A stretch of 64,000 bases of DNA from Bdellovibrio sp. qaytius (GCA_004011035.1 CP025734.1:310001-374000); one strand, 5' to 3'. Numbered from the stretch's first letter, positions 7,018-16,493 are shown. The notes: generated from the letters alone by a model not told the origin. Translations and numbers: made by a program.

Positions 7018-9096
7018 ATGTCGTCTTCTATCAATCTTCGCACTCTGGTTGAAAAGCATCAACAGGCGAGCAACAAGAAAACAGCCTCACACTGGACAGG
7101 TACTTTTAATGAGTATTTAGACTTAGTGAAAAAAAATCCTAAGCTGTCGCGAAATGCCTACCAGCGCATGTATGACATGATTTTGGAAGCAGGTACTGAA
7201 GAGTACATTGATTTCAAAAAACAAGTGATCCGTTATAAGTTTTTTGATGATAAACCTAATAACGGCAAAGATGCGATTTTTGGTTTAGATGTTCAATTAA
7301 TGAAATTCGTAAATATTCTTAAAGCAGCCTCTTTAGGTTACGGCACAGAAAAACGCGTGATCTTACTTCATGGTCCCGTAGGTTCTGCCAAATCATCTAT
7401 CTGCCGCGTTTTAAAAAAAGGTTTAGAAGATTATTCACACACAGATACAGGTGCGCTTTTTACATTTGAATGGGTGATTGAAGACGCAAAGCTTTCATAT
7501 CTATTGGGTAAAGATACAAAAGTTTTTCCAACGCCGATGAACGAAGAGCCTTTATGGTTAATTCCGGATGATATGCGCCAAACTGTGGCCGATGAAATCA
7601 ATCGCTCGCAAGATGGTGATTATCGCGTAAAAATCACAGGCGAATTATGCCCGCCTTCACGTTTTATTTTTAAACATTTAATGGAGCACTATGAAGGTGA
7701 TCTGATGAAAACTCTGAATCACGTGCGCGTGAAAAGAATGTTTATCTCAGAAGCAGACCGCGTAGGTATTGGTACTTTCCAACCAAAAGATGAAAAGAAT
7801 CAGGATTCAACAGAGTTAACTGGTGATATCAATTACCGTAAGATTGCTGAGTACGGTTCAGATTCAGATCCTCGTGCATTTAACTTCGACGGTGAGTTCA
7901 ATGTCGCTAACCGCGGTATGATTGAATTCGTTGAGGTTTTAAAACTAGATGTGGCCTTCTTGTACGATTTGTTAGGAGCTTCACAAGAGCATAGAATTAA
8001 ACCTAAAAAATTCGCGCAGACTTATATTGATGAAGTGATTATCGGTCACACGAATGAACCCGAGTATAGAAGATTACAAGACAATGAATTCATGGAAGCC
8101 TTACGCGATCGTACTGTTAAAGTCGACGTTCCGTACATCACACGTTTAAAACAAGAAGTGAATATCTATAAAAAAGATTTCAACTCACAAAAATTACGTG
8201 GAATTTCAATTGCACCGCACACGATTGAAATGGCAGCGATGTGGGCAATTCTAACTCGTTTAGAAAAACCTAAAAAAGCAAACCTGACTCGTTTACAAAA
8301 ACTAAAATTATATAACGGTAAAACATTAGCGAATTACACAGAAGATAACGTTAAAGAATTGCGTAAAGAAACTTTACGTGAAGGTTTAGATGGTATTTCG
8401 CCACGTTATATTCAGGATAAATTATCAAATGCGCTTGTAATGGCTCAGCAGATGAATAAAGGTTCTGTGAATCCATTTATGGTGATGAATGAATTAGAGA
8501 GCGGTTTAAAAAACCACTCATTAATTTCAGATGAAGAGAAAAAACAAGAATATCGTGAATTATTAGGTGTTGTTAAACAAGAGTACGAAGAAATCATTAA
8601 AGGTGAAGTTCAACGTGCAATCAGTGCTGATGACAGTGCATTGCAACGTTTATGTGCCAATTACATTGATAGCGTTAAAGCTTACACACAAAAAGAAAAA
8701 GTTCGTAACCAGTTCACTGGCCAGGATGACGATCCAGATGAGCGTTTAATGCGCGCGATTGAAGAAAAAATCGAAATTCCTGAATCACGCAAAGACGACT
8801 TCCGCCGAGAGATCATGAACTACATCGGGGCATTGTCATTGGATGGTAAGAAATTTAATTACAAAATGAATGAACGTCTTCATAAAGCTTTAGAGTTAAA
8901 ACTTTTCGAAGATCAAAAAGACAGTATTAAATTAACGTCTTTAGTAAGTTCAGTGACAGACAAAGACACGCAGGAAAAAATCGAAATCGTTAAATCACGT
9001 TTGATTAAAGATTTCGGATACGACGAAATTTCTGCAACCGATGTTTTACATTACGTAGCCAGCATCTTCGCCCGCGGAGATGTGAAGAAACAATAA
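7018..9096 (+). CDS. prkA: PrkA-family serine protein kinase
   Basis: The protein is about 692 residues (E. coli YeaG is 644). It has an AAA+-like N-terminal PrkA domain with a P-loop 'GPVGSAKSS' at about residues 119-127, '[20 protein letters not shown]' being the characteristic stretch. 'HLMEHYEGD' and '[25 protein letters not shown]' are other family blocks, and the C-terminal PrkA kinase-like region follows. The start is set at 7018 (MSSSINLR) because GGAGG at 7005-7009 lies inside the first codons of the longer form from 7003. The kinase acts in stress or starvation responses with YeaH and SpoVR, its operon partners in many proteobacteria, and both follow here with gaps of 9 and 27 bases. 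Substrates are unknown. Confidence 0.95.
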   Translation: MSSSINLRTLVEKHQQASNKKTASHWTGTFNEYLDLVKKNPKLSRNAYQRMYDMILEAGTEEYIDFKKQVIRYKFFDDKPNNGKDAIFGLDVQLMKFVNILKAASLGYGTEKRVILLHGPVGSAKSSICRVLKKGLEDYSHTDTGALFTFEWVIEDAKLSYLLGKDTKVFPTPMNEEPLWLIPDDMRQTVADEINRSQDGDYRVKITGELCPPSRFIFKHLMEHYEGDLMKTLNHVRVKRMFISEADRVGIGTFQPKDEKNQDSTELTGDINYRKIAEYGSDSDPRAFNFDGEFNVANRGMIEFVEVLKLDVAFLYDLLGASQEHRIKPKKFAQTYIDEVIIGHTNEPEYRRLQDNEFMEALRDRTVKVDVPYITRLKQEVNIYKKDFNSQKLRGISIAPHTIEMAAMWAILTRLEKPKKANLTRLQKLKLYNGKTLANYTEDNVKELRKETLREGLDGISPRYIQDKLSNALVMAQQMNKGSVNPFMVMNELESGLKNHSLISDEEKKQEYRELLGVVKQEYEEIIKGEVQRAISADDSALQRLCANYIDSVKAYTQKEKVRNQFTGQDDDPDERLMRAIEEKIEIPESRKDDFRREIMNYIGALSLDGKKFNYKMNERLHKALELKLFEDQKDSIKLTSLVSSVTDKDTQEKIEIVKSRLIKDFGYDEISATDVLHYVASIFARGDVKKQ

Positions 9097-9105
9097 GGAA
9101 CGCCC

Positions 9106-10215
9106 ATGCCGATACGCGAGGACCAAAACCGATTTAAAAATATAGTTAAGGGTAAGGTCCGTGACGACTTTAAAAAATACGTCACGAATGGCGAACTGAT
9201 CGGCAAACGCGAAGATGAATTCGTAAAAATTCCACTTCCACGTATTGATATTCCTACTTTTCGCTATGGCCCCAAGCAAGATCAACAAGGTGTCGGTCAA
9301 GGCGAAGGCGATGGCGAACCACAACAGGGTCAGGGCCAAGGCCAACAGGGCTCTGGTAAAGGCGAAGCCGGTGAAAACGCTGGCGAGCATATGCTTGAAG
9401 TTGAAATCTCTTTAGAAGAATTAGCAGAAATTTTAGGTGAGAAGTTACAGCTTCCAAAAATTTTACCTAAAGGCACAGCGAATTTGATGACCGAAAAAAC
9501 GCGTTACTCAGGAATCGCGCCAGTTGGCCCTGAAGGTTTACGCAAATTTAAACAAACTTATAAAAAAGCTTTATCGCGTTACATTTCATCGGGAAATTAT
9601 GATCCCAATGATCCGGTCATTATTCCGATCAGAGCCGATTACCAATACCGTACTGTTAAAAAAACACAGAAGCCGCACACAAAGGCTGTTGTGATTTATA
9701 TGATGGACGTATCGGGTTCGATGGGTGAAGAGCAAAAAGAAATAGTTCGTTTAGAGTCTTTTTGGATCAACACTTGGTTGAAAAAACACTACAAAGGCTT
9801 AGACACTCGTTTTATTATTCACGATGCGGCCGCTAAAGAAGTTGATGAGAATACATTTTTCAAAACTTCTGAATCAGGTGGTACGTTAATTAGTTCAGCG
9901 TATAAACTTTGCCAACAGATTATCGAAGCCGAATATCCAACAGATGAATGGAACATTTATCCATTTCACTTTTCAGATGGTGATAACTGGTCAGGCGAAG
10001 ATACAAGACTATGTGTTCAATTAATTAAAGAATATTTCTTACCACGCGTGAATGTATTTTCTTACGGCCAAGTCGAAAGTAAATACGGGAGCGGGCAGTT
10101 TTTAAAAGATCTGCAAAAAGAATTTGGCGATGATGATCAAGTTACATTAAGCCAAATCGAATCACGCGAGAAAATTTTAGATTCTATCAAAGATTTCTTA
10201 GGTAAAGGCAAATAG
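9106..10215 (+). CDS. yeaH: YeaH/YhbH family protein (DUF444, VWA-like)
   Basis: The 369-residue protein has an N-terminal basic region and a Gly/Gln-rich linker (about residues 60-88, 'GQGQGQQGSGKGEAGE'). A von Willebrand A-like domain follows, with the MIDAS motif DVSGSMG at residue 201. Later blocks 'TRFIIHDAAAKEVDE', 'SGGTLISSAY' and 'YPFHFSDGDNWSGED' are typical of DUF444. YeaH proteins accompany PrkA (YeaG) in a conserved operon; in E. coli the pair affects survival under nitrogen starvation. The molecular role is unclear. It lies 9 bases after prkA with ribosome-binding site AAGGA, so it is surely cotranscribed. Confidence 0.95.
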   Translation: MPIREDQNRFKNIVKGKVRDDFKKYVTNGELIGKREDEFVKIPLPRIDIPTFRYGPKQDQQGVGQGEGDGEPQQGQGQGQQGSGKGEAGENAGEHMLEVEISLEELAEILGEKLQLPKILPKGTANLMTEKTRYSGIAPVGPEGLRKFKQTYKKALSRYISSGNYDPNDPVIIPIRADYQYRTVKKTQKPHTKAVVIYMMDVSGSMGEEQKEIVRLESFWINTWLKKHYKGLDTRFIIHDAAAKEVDENTFFKTSESGGTLISSAYKLCQQIIEAEYPTDEWNIYPFHFSDGDNWSGEDTRLCVQLIKEYFLPRVNVFSYGQVESKYGSGQFLKDLQKEFGDDDQVTLSQIESREKILDSIKDFLGKGK

Positions 10216-10242
10216 CACAGGCAAATAAACCCGGAGGCCCTT

Positions 10243-11766
10243 ATGGCAAATTTATCACTTGAGTTAGAAGCCGAACGCAAAAAGATCTGTCAGGTCGCAA
10301 AAAACGTGGGCCTTGATTGTTTTGAAACTGTTTTTGAAATGGTTAACTTCGATCAGATCAGTCAATTTGCAAGCTACGGCGGTTTTCCCGTACGTTATCC
10401 ACACTGGCGTTTTGGTATGGAGTACGAACAACTTTCAAAATCTTATGAATATGGTTTATCAAAAATTTACGAAATGGTGATCAACACTGATCCTTGTTAT
10501 GCCTACTTGATGGAAGGCAATTCAATGATGGATCAAAAATTAGTGATGGCGCACGTTTATGGTCACTGCGATTTTTTCAAAAATAATATTTGGTTTTCTA
10601 AAACGAACAGAAAAATGATGGATCAAATGGCCAATCATGCCACGCGCGTTCGTCAGTACATCGATCGTTATGGTTATGAAGAGGTCGAAAAATTTATTGA
10701 TCTTTGTTTAAGTTTAGAAAATTTAATCGATCGTTATTCAATTTTAAATGGTCCAACTCAGTTCAATGAAAAAAAGCCGCAAGTTCGAGAATCGGACTTT
10801 GTTTTTCAAGTTGAAAAATCTTACATGAAAAATTACATCAATCCGCCAGATGTGGTGGCTGAGTTCAAAAAAGACCAAATGCTTAAAATGAAAGACAGAG
10901 CTCAGTTTCCGGCCGAGCCTGTGCGCGATATCTTAACATTTTTGATTCATTATGCGCCACTAGAAGAATGGCAGCAGGATATTTTATCGATTATTAAAGA
11001 CGAGTCTTATTATTTTGCTCCACAAGGTATGACAAAAACCATGAACGAAGGCTGGGCGTCGTACTGGCACTCGCATATCATGACAAAACACATCCTAAAT
11101 GACTCTGAAATCATTGATTTTGCTGATCACCACGCTGGAGCCATGTTTATGAAAATGGGGGGCTATAACCCCTATAAAGTCGGCATTGAGCTGATGCGCG
11201 AGATCGAAGAAAGATGGAATAAAGGAAAATTCGGTCGCGAGTGGGACGAGTGCGATGATGTTAAGGAGCGTAAACACTGGGACAAGAAGCTTAATTTAGG
11301 GCGTGAAAAGATCTTTGAAGTGCGCAAACTTTATAATGACGTGACATTTATTGATGAATTTTTAACAGAGGATTTTTGCGTTCGTAACAAAATGTTTGTT
11401 TATAAGATGAACAAAGAAACGGGGCGTTTTGACATAGACACTCGTGATTTCAAGGCAATTAAGGCACAACTTCTGTTTCAAATGGCTAACTTCGGACAAC
11501 CAATTATCAAGATTGAAAACGCGAATTTCGAAAATCGCGGAGAGCTTTTGCTAAGACATGTTCATGAAGGTTTGGATCTGCAGCCTAATTATATGGACGC
11601 TACTATGAAAAACTTAAATAAACTGTGGAAGCGTCCTATAAATATGATTACGATTATGGATAACGAGCCGCAGCTTTTCAGATTCGATGGTAAGGAATAT
11701 ACCAAACACAGCTTATCAGAAAACGCTAATTCTCAAGCTGAGCCGTCTCGCAAAGATTCAGAGTAA
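10243..11766 (+). CDS. spoVR: SpoVR family protein
   Basis: The 507-residue protein matches SpoVR/YcgB throughout. Signature blocks are 'YGGFPVRYPHWRFGMEYE', 'VMAHVYGHCDFFKNN', 'MTKTMNEGWASYWHSHIM' and 'FLTEDFCVRNKMFVY'. The HxxxH-type and E-W clusters could bind metal, but that is inference. In Bacillus SpoVR affects spore cortex; in Gram-negatives it belongs to the PrkA-YeaH-SpoVR stress operon. It is third in the operon, 27 bases after yeaH, with ribosome-binding site GGAGG 8 bases before ATG. The last 25 residues are polar and variable. No clear terminator follows. Confidence 0.95.
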   Translation: MANLSLELEAERKKICQVAKNVGLDCFETVFEMVNFDQISQFASYGGFPVRYPHWRFGMEYEQLSKSYEYGLSKIYEMVINTDPCYAYLMEGNSMMDQKLVMAHVYGHCDFFKNNIWFSKTNRKMMDQMANHATRVRQYIDRYGYEEVEKFIDLCLSLENLIDRYSILNGPTQFNEKKPQVRESDFVFQVEKSYMKNYINPPDVVAEFKKDQMLKMKDRAQFPAEPVRDILTFLIHYAPLEEWQQDILSIIKDESYYFAPQGMTKTMNEGWASYWHSHIMTKHILNDSEIIDFADHHAGAMFMKMGGYNPYKVGIELMREIEERWNKGKFGREWDECDDVKERKHWDKKLNLGREKIFEVRKLYNDVTFIDEFLTEDFCVRNKMFVYKMNKETGRFDIDTRDFKAIKAQLLFQMANFGQPIIKIENANFENRGELLLRHVHEGLDLQPNYMDATMKNLNKLWKRPINMITIMDNEPQLFRFDGKEYTKHSLSENANSQAEPSRKDSE

Positions 11767-11882
11767 AGATTTGTAATTAACTACATTTCTTAACAGATAT
11801 TTGTTGTATCAAGCTGACTCAGTAATTACGAATTTTCATTTTTTCGCATAGCTAATTGACGATTTAGTGTATGATTTAACAA

Positions 11883-12284
11883 GTGGGCGAGAGTTCACAA
11901 GCGGAAATGGAACGTAAGCTGAGTAATAAAAACCGCGTCTTAGTCTATAGCGATGATCCAAAAGATCAGGCGATCATGTCGGGTGACAACGAAAGAAAAG
12001 CTTTCGAAGCCCAGCAGATGTTGCTTATCGCTGAAAAAAAGTTTGTGATTGTTTTTCGCATTGAGAAGAACGGTCGCGGCGGCAAGACGGTCACTATATT
12101 AGATCAATTACCTGCGTACGATCCATTCCTGAAAGAATTAACTAAAGAATTGAAAGCTAAGTGCGGCGTCGGTGGAATGCATTTCATCGAAAATGGAAGA
12201 GGCTGCATTGAGATTCAAGGTGATAAGCGGGATGCGATTAAAAAGATATTGGATGTCAAAACCATAAAGTACAAGGGAGCGTAA
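11883..12284 (+). CDS. SUI1/eIF1 (YciH)-family translation initiation factor
   Basis: The 133-residue protein has a C-terminal SUI1 domain (about residues 55-130) with diagnostic segments 'RIEKNGRGGKTVTILDQLP', 'LKAKCGVGGMHF' and 'CIEIQGDKRDAIKKIL'. Archaeal aIF1 and bacterial YciH modulate start-codon fidelity on the 30S subunit; the physiological role in bacteria is not settled. The start is GTG at 11883; an ATG at 11910 is a possible alternative. A TATGAT box at 11870-11875 suggests transcription begins at or next to the GTG. The response-regulator gene follows after 4 bases, so the two are cotranscribed. Confidence 0.85.
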   Translation: MGESSQAEMERKLSNKNRVLVYSDDPKDQAIMSGDNERKAFEAQQMLLIAEKKFVIVFRIEKNGRGGKTVTILDQLPAYDPFLKELTKELKAKCGVGGMHFIENGRGCIEIQGDKRDAIKKILDVKTIKYKGA

Positions 12285-12288
12285 AAAA

Positions 12289-12999
12289 ATGAATAAAGTC
12301 GTCATCATTGATGATCTTGTTGATAGTTGCTCGGTGATCTCTGAGATTTTAAGTCCGTATTTTGAGTGCAAGACTACATCTGAGTCTTACTCAGCATTAG
12401 ATTTAATTTTAGAGTTCAAACCAAATATCGTTCTAATGGATTATCAAATGCCACGTTTAAACGGGGCTGAATTGTGCAAAAATTTAAAAGACAACCCACA
12501 TACTAAAGATATTCCTATTATCTTTATGTCTGGAGTGGCTACTGAAGATGAGCGTGTTGAAACTTTAGAACTTGGTGGCGATGATTTCATTGCGAAACCA
12601 TTTCACCCTAAAGAATTGATTTTACGTCTTAAAAAACGTATCCAAGGTTACACAGTTAAAGCACCAGTGGATAACGGTGTTGTGATTGCAAATATTAATG
12701 CAGCTACATTAACTGTAGGTAATTTGAAAATGAATTTGAACTCTCGTTTAGTTTACGTGAACGAGCGTGAAATTACATTAACACCAAAACAGTTCGAGAT
12801 TTTAAAACTGTTGATTGAAAACCAAAACCATCTGGTGTCTCGCAGCACTTTTATGGAAGAAGTCTGGGGCCATTTTGAAGTGACTCCAAGAAATGTGGAT
12901 TCACAAATCAATTACTTGAAAAAGAAAATTGATGGATTTCAGGGTATTATCACAGCAGTTCCAAGTTTCGGTTACAGATTAGATCATAAGAATAGTTAA
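12289..12999 (+). CDS. OmpR-family response regulator
   Basis: The 236-residue protein has an N-terminal receiver with acidic pair D8/D9, phospho-acceptor Asp51 (VLMDYQMP) and the conserved Lys in 'FIAKPFHP'. A winged-helix Trans_reg_C domain follows (about residues 140-235, 'LTPKQFEILKLLIENQNHLVSR', 'VDSQINYLKKKI', 'VPSFGYRL'). It is a DNA-binding transcription regulator. No kinase gene is adjacent; instead it follows the SUI1 gene by 4 bases, with GGGAG as its ribosome-binding site. The cognate kinase and target genes are unknown. Confidence 0.93.
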   Translation: MNKVVIIDDLVDSCSVISEILSPYFECKTTSESYSALDLILEFKPNIVLMDYQMPRLNGAELCKNLKDNPHTKDIPIIFMSGVATEDERVETLELGGDDFIAKPFHPKELILRLKKRIQGYTVKAPVDNGVVIANINAATLTVGNLKMNLNSRLVYVNEREITLTPKQFEILKLLIENQNHLVSRSTFMEEVWGHFEVTPRNVDSQINYLKKKIDGFQGIITAVPSFGYRLDHKNS

Positions 13000-13011
13000 G
13001 TATAATTGGGT

Positions 13012-13026
13012 ATTTCGGGGCGAAAT
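13012..13026 (+). other. Short hairpin after response regulator gene
   Basis: ATTTCG-GGG-CGAAAT is a perfect 6-bp stem with a 3-base loop, directly followed by the palindrome CTCCGGAG. There is no T-run. It may end the upstream transcript or bind a regulator; a role is not shown. Confidence 0.3.
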
Positions 13027-13046
13027 GCTCCGGAGTAGATCAAGCA

Positions 13047-13076
13047 TTGATCTTGAAGCTTAATGGTAGTTAGTAT
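13047..13076 (+). promoter_or_regulatory. Candidate sigma-70 promoter of M48 protease gene
   Basis: TTGATC (13047-13052), spacer 18, TAGTAT (13071-13076). Transcription would start about 7 bases later, at the ATG (13083) of the protease gene, which would give a leaderless mRNA. Confidence 0.4.
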
Positions 13077-13082
13077 GTAGGC

Positions 13083-13898
13083 ATGAAAACCTACATTAAA
13101 ACTACAAAACTTATTTTAATAGCCCTGTCATTCGTTATCGTCAGTTGTAAAACAAGCCCGGAAGCTGCGGGTATAAGCGAAGATGAAATCAACGCCGAAG
13201 CAGCCAAAGCTTACGCTGACGTCAAATCCAAATCAAAAGTTTCAACTAATCAAGAATGGACCGCGATGGTTAACCGCGTAGCTAAACGTATCGCTTTAGC
13301 GTCGGGTAAACCCTATAACTGGGAAGTGGTTCTCATTGATGATCCACAAGTAAACGCCTGGTGCATGCCTGGCGGTAAAATGGCCGTTTACACAGGAATC
13401 ATGCCTGTTCTAAAAACCGAAGCAGCTCTAGCAGCTGTTATGGGTCATGAGGTATCGCATGCGACTTTAAAGCATGGATTAGCTCACTACGCACAAGCCA
13501 AACAAAGCAGTATGATTGGTGCGGTTGTTGGAGTTGGAACAATTCTAGCGGGACAAGTTCTTTGTAAAACCGAAAATTGTAAAAAATTAGCTCAGCTAGG
13601 CGGGATCGCTGGCGGTTTTGCCGTAGCTTTCTTTGATATGAAATTCTCGCGTGATGACGAATCTGCAGCTGATAAGCAGGGGCAGATTTATATGGCTGAT
13701 GCGGGTTATGAGCCTAGCGAATCGATTAAACTTTGGGAGCGCATGGGAGCAGCTGGTGGTGGTAAGCCTCCAGAGATTTTATCTACGCATCCCTCTGATG
13801 AACGTCGTCGTGGAAATTTAACTGCGTGGTTACCTGCGGCTGAGGCTAGGTACAATGCGGCTCCACAAAAATTTGGTTTAGGCGCGACGATTAAGTAG
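13083..13898 (+). CDS. M48-family metalloprotease lipoprotein
   Basis: The 271-residue protein has a lipobox at Cys22 (IVSC). The zinc-protease motif HEVSH lies at residues 122-126 in 'VMGHEVSHATLKH', and the third ligand lies in 'DDESAADKQG'. 'WCMPGGKMAVYTGI' is also typical of M48 peptidases. The fold resembles E. coli LoiP/YcaL and the protease domain of BepA, which degrade misfolded outer-membrane proteins. A membrane-anchored periplasmic quality-control protease is therefore likely. There are no TPR repeats (unlike BepA). The 3' end overlaps the convergent tadA gene by 8 bases. Confidence 0.92.
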   Translation: MKTYIKTTKLILIALSFVIVSCKTSPEAAGISEDEINAEAAKAYADVKSKSKVSTNQEWTAMVNRVAKRIALASGKPYNWEVVLIDDPQVNAWCMPGGKMAVYTGIMPVLKTEAALAAVMGHEVSHATLKHGLAHYAQAKQSSMIGAVVGVGTILAGQVLCKTENCKKLAQLGGIAGGFAVAFFDMKFSRDDESAADKQGQIYMADAGYEPSESIKLWERMGAAGGGKPPEILSTHPSDERRRGNLTAWLPAAEARYNAAPQKFGLGATIK

Positions 13899-14373
13899 TC
13901 TTTTGTTCAGATCTTTTTTTCTTGAAGAAATCTTTGAGTAAGTGGCTGCATTCGTTTTGAAGTAGGCCGCTTTCGCTTGTAAAGCTGTGATTTAATTTTG
14001 CGTGTTTTGAGAGGTCATCGATCGAGCCCATGGCGCCAGCTTTTGGGTCGTGTGTCGCGAAGACGACTCTTTTAATTCTGGATTGCACGAGGGCTCCGGC
14101 GCACATAAAGCAGGGCTCAAGAGTTACGTATAAAGTGCAGTCGATCAGTCTCCATGAATTTTTCTTTTTACAAGCGCGGTGAAGAGCAACAAGTTCGGCG
14201 TGACCTAAAACAGTGTTGAGTTGTTCGCGTTTGTTTCCTGATTTACCTATGACATTTCCGTCGCCGTCGACGACAACTGCACCGATTGGCACTTCGCCGT
14301 TGTCTTCTGCATTTTGAGCCAAGCGGTAGGCTTGGGTCATAAATTTTAAATCGTCTTTTGAAAATTCACTCAT
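13891..14373 (-). CDS. tadA: tRNA-specific adenosine-34 deaminase
   Basis: The 160-residue cytidine/deoxycytidylate deaminase fold protein has zinc site HAE (His58, Glu60) and PCFMC (Cys88, Cys91). Flanking residues 'EVPIGAVVV', 'GHAELVAL' and 'TLEPCFMCAGALVQSRI' are those of TadA. It converts A34 to inosine in tRNA-Arg(ACG), an essential step for reading CGC and CGA codons. It overlaps the end of the M48 protease gene by 8 bases in convergent orientation. Length is normal for the family. Confidence 0.93.
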   Translation of the reverse strand: MSEFSKDDLKFMTQAYRLAQNAEDNGEVPIGAVVVDGDGNVIGKSGNKREQLNTVLGHAELVALHRACKKKNSWRLIDCTLYVTLEPCFMCAGALVQSRIKRVVFATHDPKAGAMGSIDDLSKHAKLNHSFTSESGLLQNECSHLLKDFFKKKRSEQKTT

Positions 14374-14528
14374 GCTTTAAGCATTACAGTTAAGATTTCT
14401 TAACGTCAAAGTCTAACCGAGATGCACTCGGCGAGGATTTTTTACGCGTCATAGGTGCAGAATGGTTTCATGGTTGCGGACATGAATTGATTGTAATATT
14501 AACACCAGAATATAAAACGCAGGTAAAT

Positions 14529-15623
14529 ATGAATTTCTTAACTAAATCTAAATTTGCATTCTTGGCCGCTCTTCTAGTTACGGCTTCAGCCCAAACAGAT
14601 AACATGCCCACTGTGACTGTCGCTTGCGGTGATTTAATTACTAAAAGTGTTATTATCGGCAACGACTTAAACTGCCCTGAAACAACTGACTACGCTTTAA
14701 GAATCTCAGGCGAAAATATTCATGTTCATGGTGCTGGTCACAAGATCATGGCTCCTAAGGCCGCAGCAGCTATTTTTGCACAAGGTTCTGGATTAAAAAT
14801 TACCAATTTTATTTCTACGGGCAATTCAAAAGGTTTTGGTTTAATGGCCAATAACACGCCAAAAATTCAAATTTTTGAAAACGATTTTTCAAAAAATCAA
14901 AACGGAATTACGCTTTACGCAGACAACACTCTTGTTGATGGCGTTGTGATCGAAAAAAATAAAATCACAGAATCAGTTGAATTCGGTGTACGTCTGACTT
15001 TTGGTGATTCGGGTAAAATTGAAAATCCAAAGATCACTGAGAACGATTTAAGAAATACCGGCGAATGGGCTATTTATGTTATGGCTGCAAGCTTTGAAAT
15101 CACAGGTGCAGACAATAACAATTTTTGGGGTTCAAAAAACGGTTATTACTTAAAAGACGGTGCTTTCAACATCCACGATGCTGATTTCAGCGACCAACTT
15201 ATCATTAAAAGAACAATTTTCGTTGATAGCGCTAAATCTGTGATCGTGAAAAACGTAAATGTGAGCTCTCGTTCAGTAAATATGTGCACAGAAGAGCGTG
15301 TTGGAATCGATTTTTACCGCGTTATTAAATTCACAGTAGATACTTTGGTTTCTACTGCTGGTGATGTAGGTCTTCAATTAGAGACTGAATCAGGCGTAGC
15401 TACGGAAGGTGAAGTTGTAAATAGCTCACTTACTAATCATATTCGTGGTGGTATCGCTATCGTATCCCACGATACGACGAAGTACGGCAAAGTGGTTGTC
15501 GACAAGACACGCTTTTGCGAGCCTAAACACGATATCTATATTGATAGAGCCACTAAGATTGGCGTAGTTCATCACGTTCAGCCTGATATTTGCCCAGATG
15601 TGGTAGATCGCAGCTGTAATTAG
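14529..15623 (+). CDS. Secreted right-handed beta-helix protein
   Basis: The protein has about 364 residues from the chosen ATG at 14529, which begins a signal peptide (MNFLTKSKFAFLAALLVTASAQ). A longer frame from 14487 adds 14 residues without a ribosome-binding site. The mature region is a series of short N-rich strand repeats: 'GKGFGLMANNTPKIQIFEN', 'DFSKNQNGITLYADNT' and 'VVIEKNKITESVEFGVRL'. These are typical of parallel beta-helix (NosD/Beta_helix, PF13229) proteins. Such folds are found in polysaccharide lyases and surface carbohydrate-binding proteins; no catalytic motif is recognised. It is divergent from tadA. Confidence 0.75.
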   Translation: MNFLTKSKFAFLAALLVTASAQTDNMPTVTVACGDLITKSVIIGNDLNCPETTDYALRISGENIHVHGAGHKIMAPKAAAAIFAQGSGLKITNFISTGNSKGFGLMANNTPKIQIFENDFSKNQNGITLYADNTLVDGVVIEKNKITESVEFGVRLTFGDSGKIENPKITENDLRNTGEWAIYVMAASFEITGADNNNFWGSKNGYYLKDGAFNIHDADFSDQLIIKRTIFVDSAKSVIVKNVNVSSRSVNMCTEERVGIDFYRVIKFTVDTLVSTAGDVGLQLETESGVATEGEVVNSSLTNHIRGGIAIVSHDTTKYGKVVVDKTRFCEPKHDIYIDRATKIGVVHHVQPDICPDVVDRSCN

Positions 15624-15649
15624 ATCAGTCTAAAATAGGTCTAGCCGCG

Positions 15650-15673
15650 GGGCGTTAATAGGTGTTAGCGCCC
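15650..15673 (+). promoter_or_regulatory. Hairpin upstream of rpsU
   Basis: GGGCGTTAA (15650-15658) pairs with TTAGCGCCC (15665-15673), 9 bp with one G-U pair and loop TAGGTG. No proper T-run follows, so it is either a weak terminator for the beta-helix gene or part of an rpsU leader. Confidence 0.45.
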
Positions 15674-15734
15674 TCTGTGTTTGCTACACCTTACGTTTGC
15701 TTAAAAGTCATATCGAGAGGCAGGTGAATTCCAA

Positions 15735-15941
15735 ATGGCATTAGTTAAAATCAGAGACGGTGAATCTTTTGAATCAGCATTCAGAAAATTTAAAAAGTCT
15801 TGTGAGAAAGCTGGCATTCTTTCAGAAGTTAAAAAACGCGAACACTTCGAAAAGCCAAGCGTATCTGCTAAGAAAAAATCTATCGCTGCTCGTAAGCGCG
15901 CGACTAAAAAAACTCGTGGTGGTTTCAGAGACCGCGACTAG
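15735..15941 (+). CDS. rpsU: Small ribosomal subunit protein bS21
   Basis: The 68-residue basic protein has the S21 pattern: '[39 protein letters not shown]', with a Lys/Arg-rich tail. It is part of the 30S subunit near the anti-Shine-Dalgarno end of 16S rRNA and helps initiation. It heads the rpsU-yqeY-dnaG-rpoD block. A terminator hairpin after it suggests partial termination, so S21 can be made in excess over DnaG and RpoD. Confidence 0.97.
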   Translation: MALVKIRDGESFESAFRKFKKSCEKAGILSEVKKREHFEKPSVSAKKKSIAARKRATKKTRGGFRDRD

Positions 15942-15966
15942 TTTGTAAATTAAGTTTACAGCTTAT

Positions 15967-16003
15967 AGAGCTCTTAGGGATTTATTCTTAAGAGCTCTTT
16001 TTA
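15967..16003 (+). terminator. Terminator or attenuator between rpsU and yqeY
   Basis: AGAGCTCTTA (15967-15976) pairs with TAAGAGCTCT (15989-15998), a perfect 10-bp stem with a 12-base loop, followed by a run of T residues. As in the E. coli macromolecular synthesis operon, it probably sets the ratio between S21 and downstream genes. Confidence 0.88.
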
Positions 16004-16045
16004 TTTTAAATCAACTTTCTTTTACTGAAATCCAAGGAGACTCTT

Positions 16046-16492
16046 ATGGAACTTAAAGACCAACTAATGGTTGATATCAAAGCCGCAATGATTGCAAAAG
16101 ACTCTGTAAAATTAAACACACTTCGTTTTTTACACGCAGCCATTAAGCAAAAAGAAATCGATTCTCGTCCAGAACCATTAACAGCTGACGATGTTATGGC
16201 TGTTTTAAAAAAATTAGTTAAACAACGTAAAGAATCTATCGAGCAATTCGGCAATGCAGGTCGCACAGATTTAGTTGATCAAGAAACTGCAGAATTAAAA
16301 GTGATGGAAGTTTACTTACCGGCACAAATGTCTCGTGAACAAATTGAAAAAGTTGTTACTGAAGTTATCGCTGAAACAGGCGCTAAAACAGTTAAAGACA
16401 TGGGCACAGTGATGAAAGCTGTTCAGGCTAAAACGGCTGGAACTGCTGACGGTAAAACAATTAGCGAAGTGATTAAGTCAAAACTTAACTAA
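16046..16492 (+). CDS. yqeY: GatB/YqeY domain protein
   Basis: The 148-residue YqeY-family protein is helical throughout, with typical segments 'MIAKDSVKLNTLRFLHAAIKQKEIDSR', 'VLKKLVKQRKESIEQF', 'AELKVMEVYLPAQMS' and 'KDMGTVMKAVQAKTAGTADGKTISEVIK'. The domain also occurs at the C terminus of the amidotransferase subunit GatB, where it contacts tRNA; the role of the stand-alone form is unknown. Its place between rpsU and dnaG is common in many bacterial phyla. Ribosome-binding site AAGGAG. dnaG starts 1 base after its stop. Confidence 0.95.
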   Translation: MELKDQLMVDIKAAMIAKDSVKLNTLRFLHAAIKQKEIDSRPEPLTADDVMAVLKKLVKQRKESIEQFGNAGRTDLVDQETAELKVMEVYLPAQMSREQIEKVVTEVIAETGAKTVKDMGTVMKAVQAKTAGTADGKTISEVIKSKLN

Positions 16493-16493
16493 T

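Noticed and set aside
9046-9390. Minus-strand 114-codon frame with hydrophobic segments across the prkA-yeaH junction
   Set aside because: It is an antisense product of the Gly/Gln-rich yeaH linker; both plus-strand genes are strongly supported.
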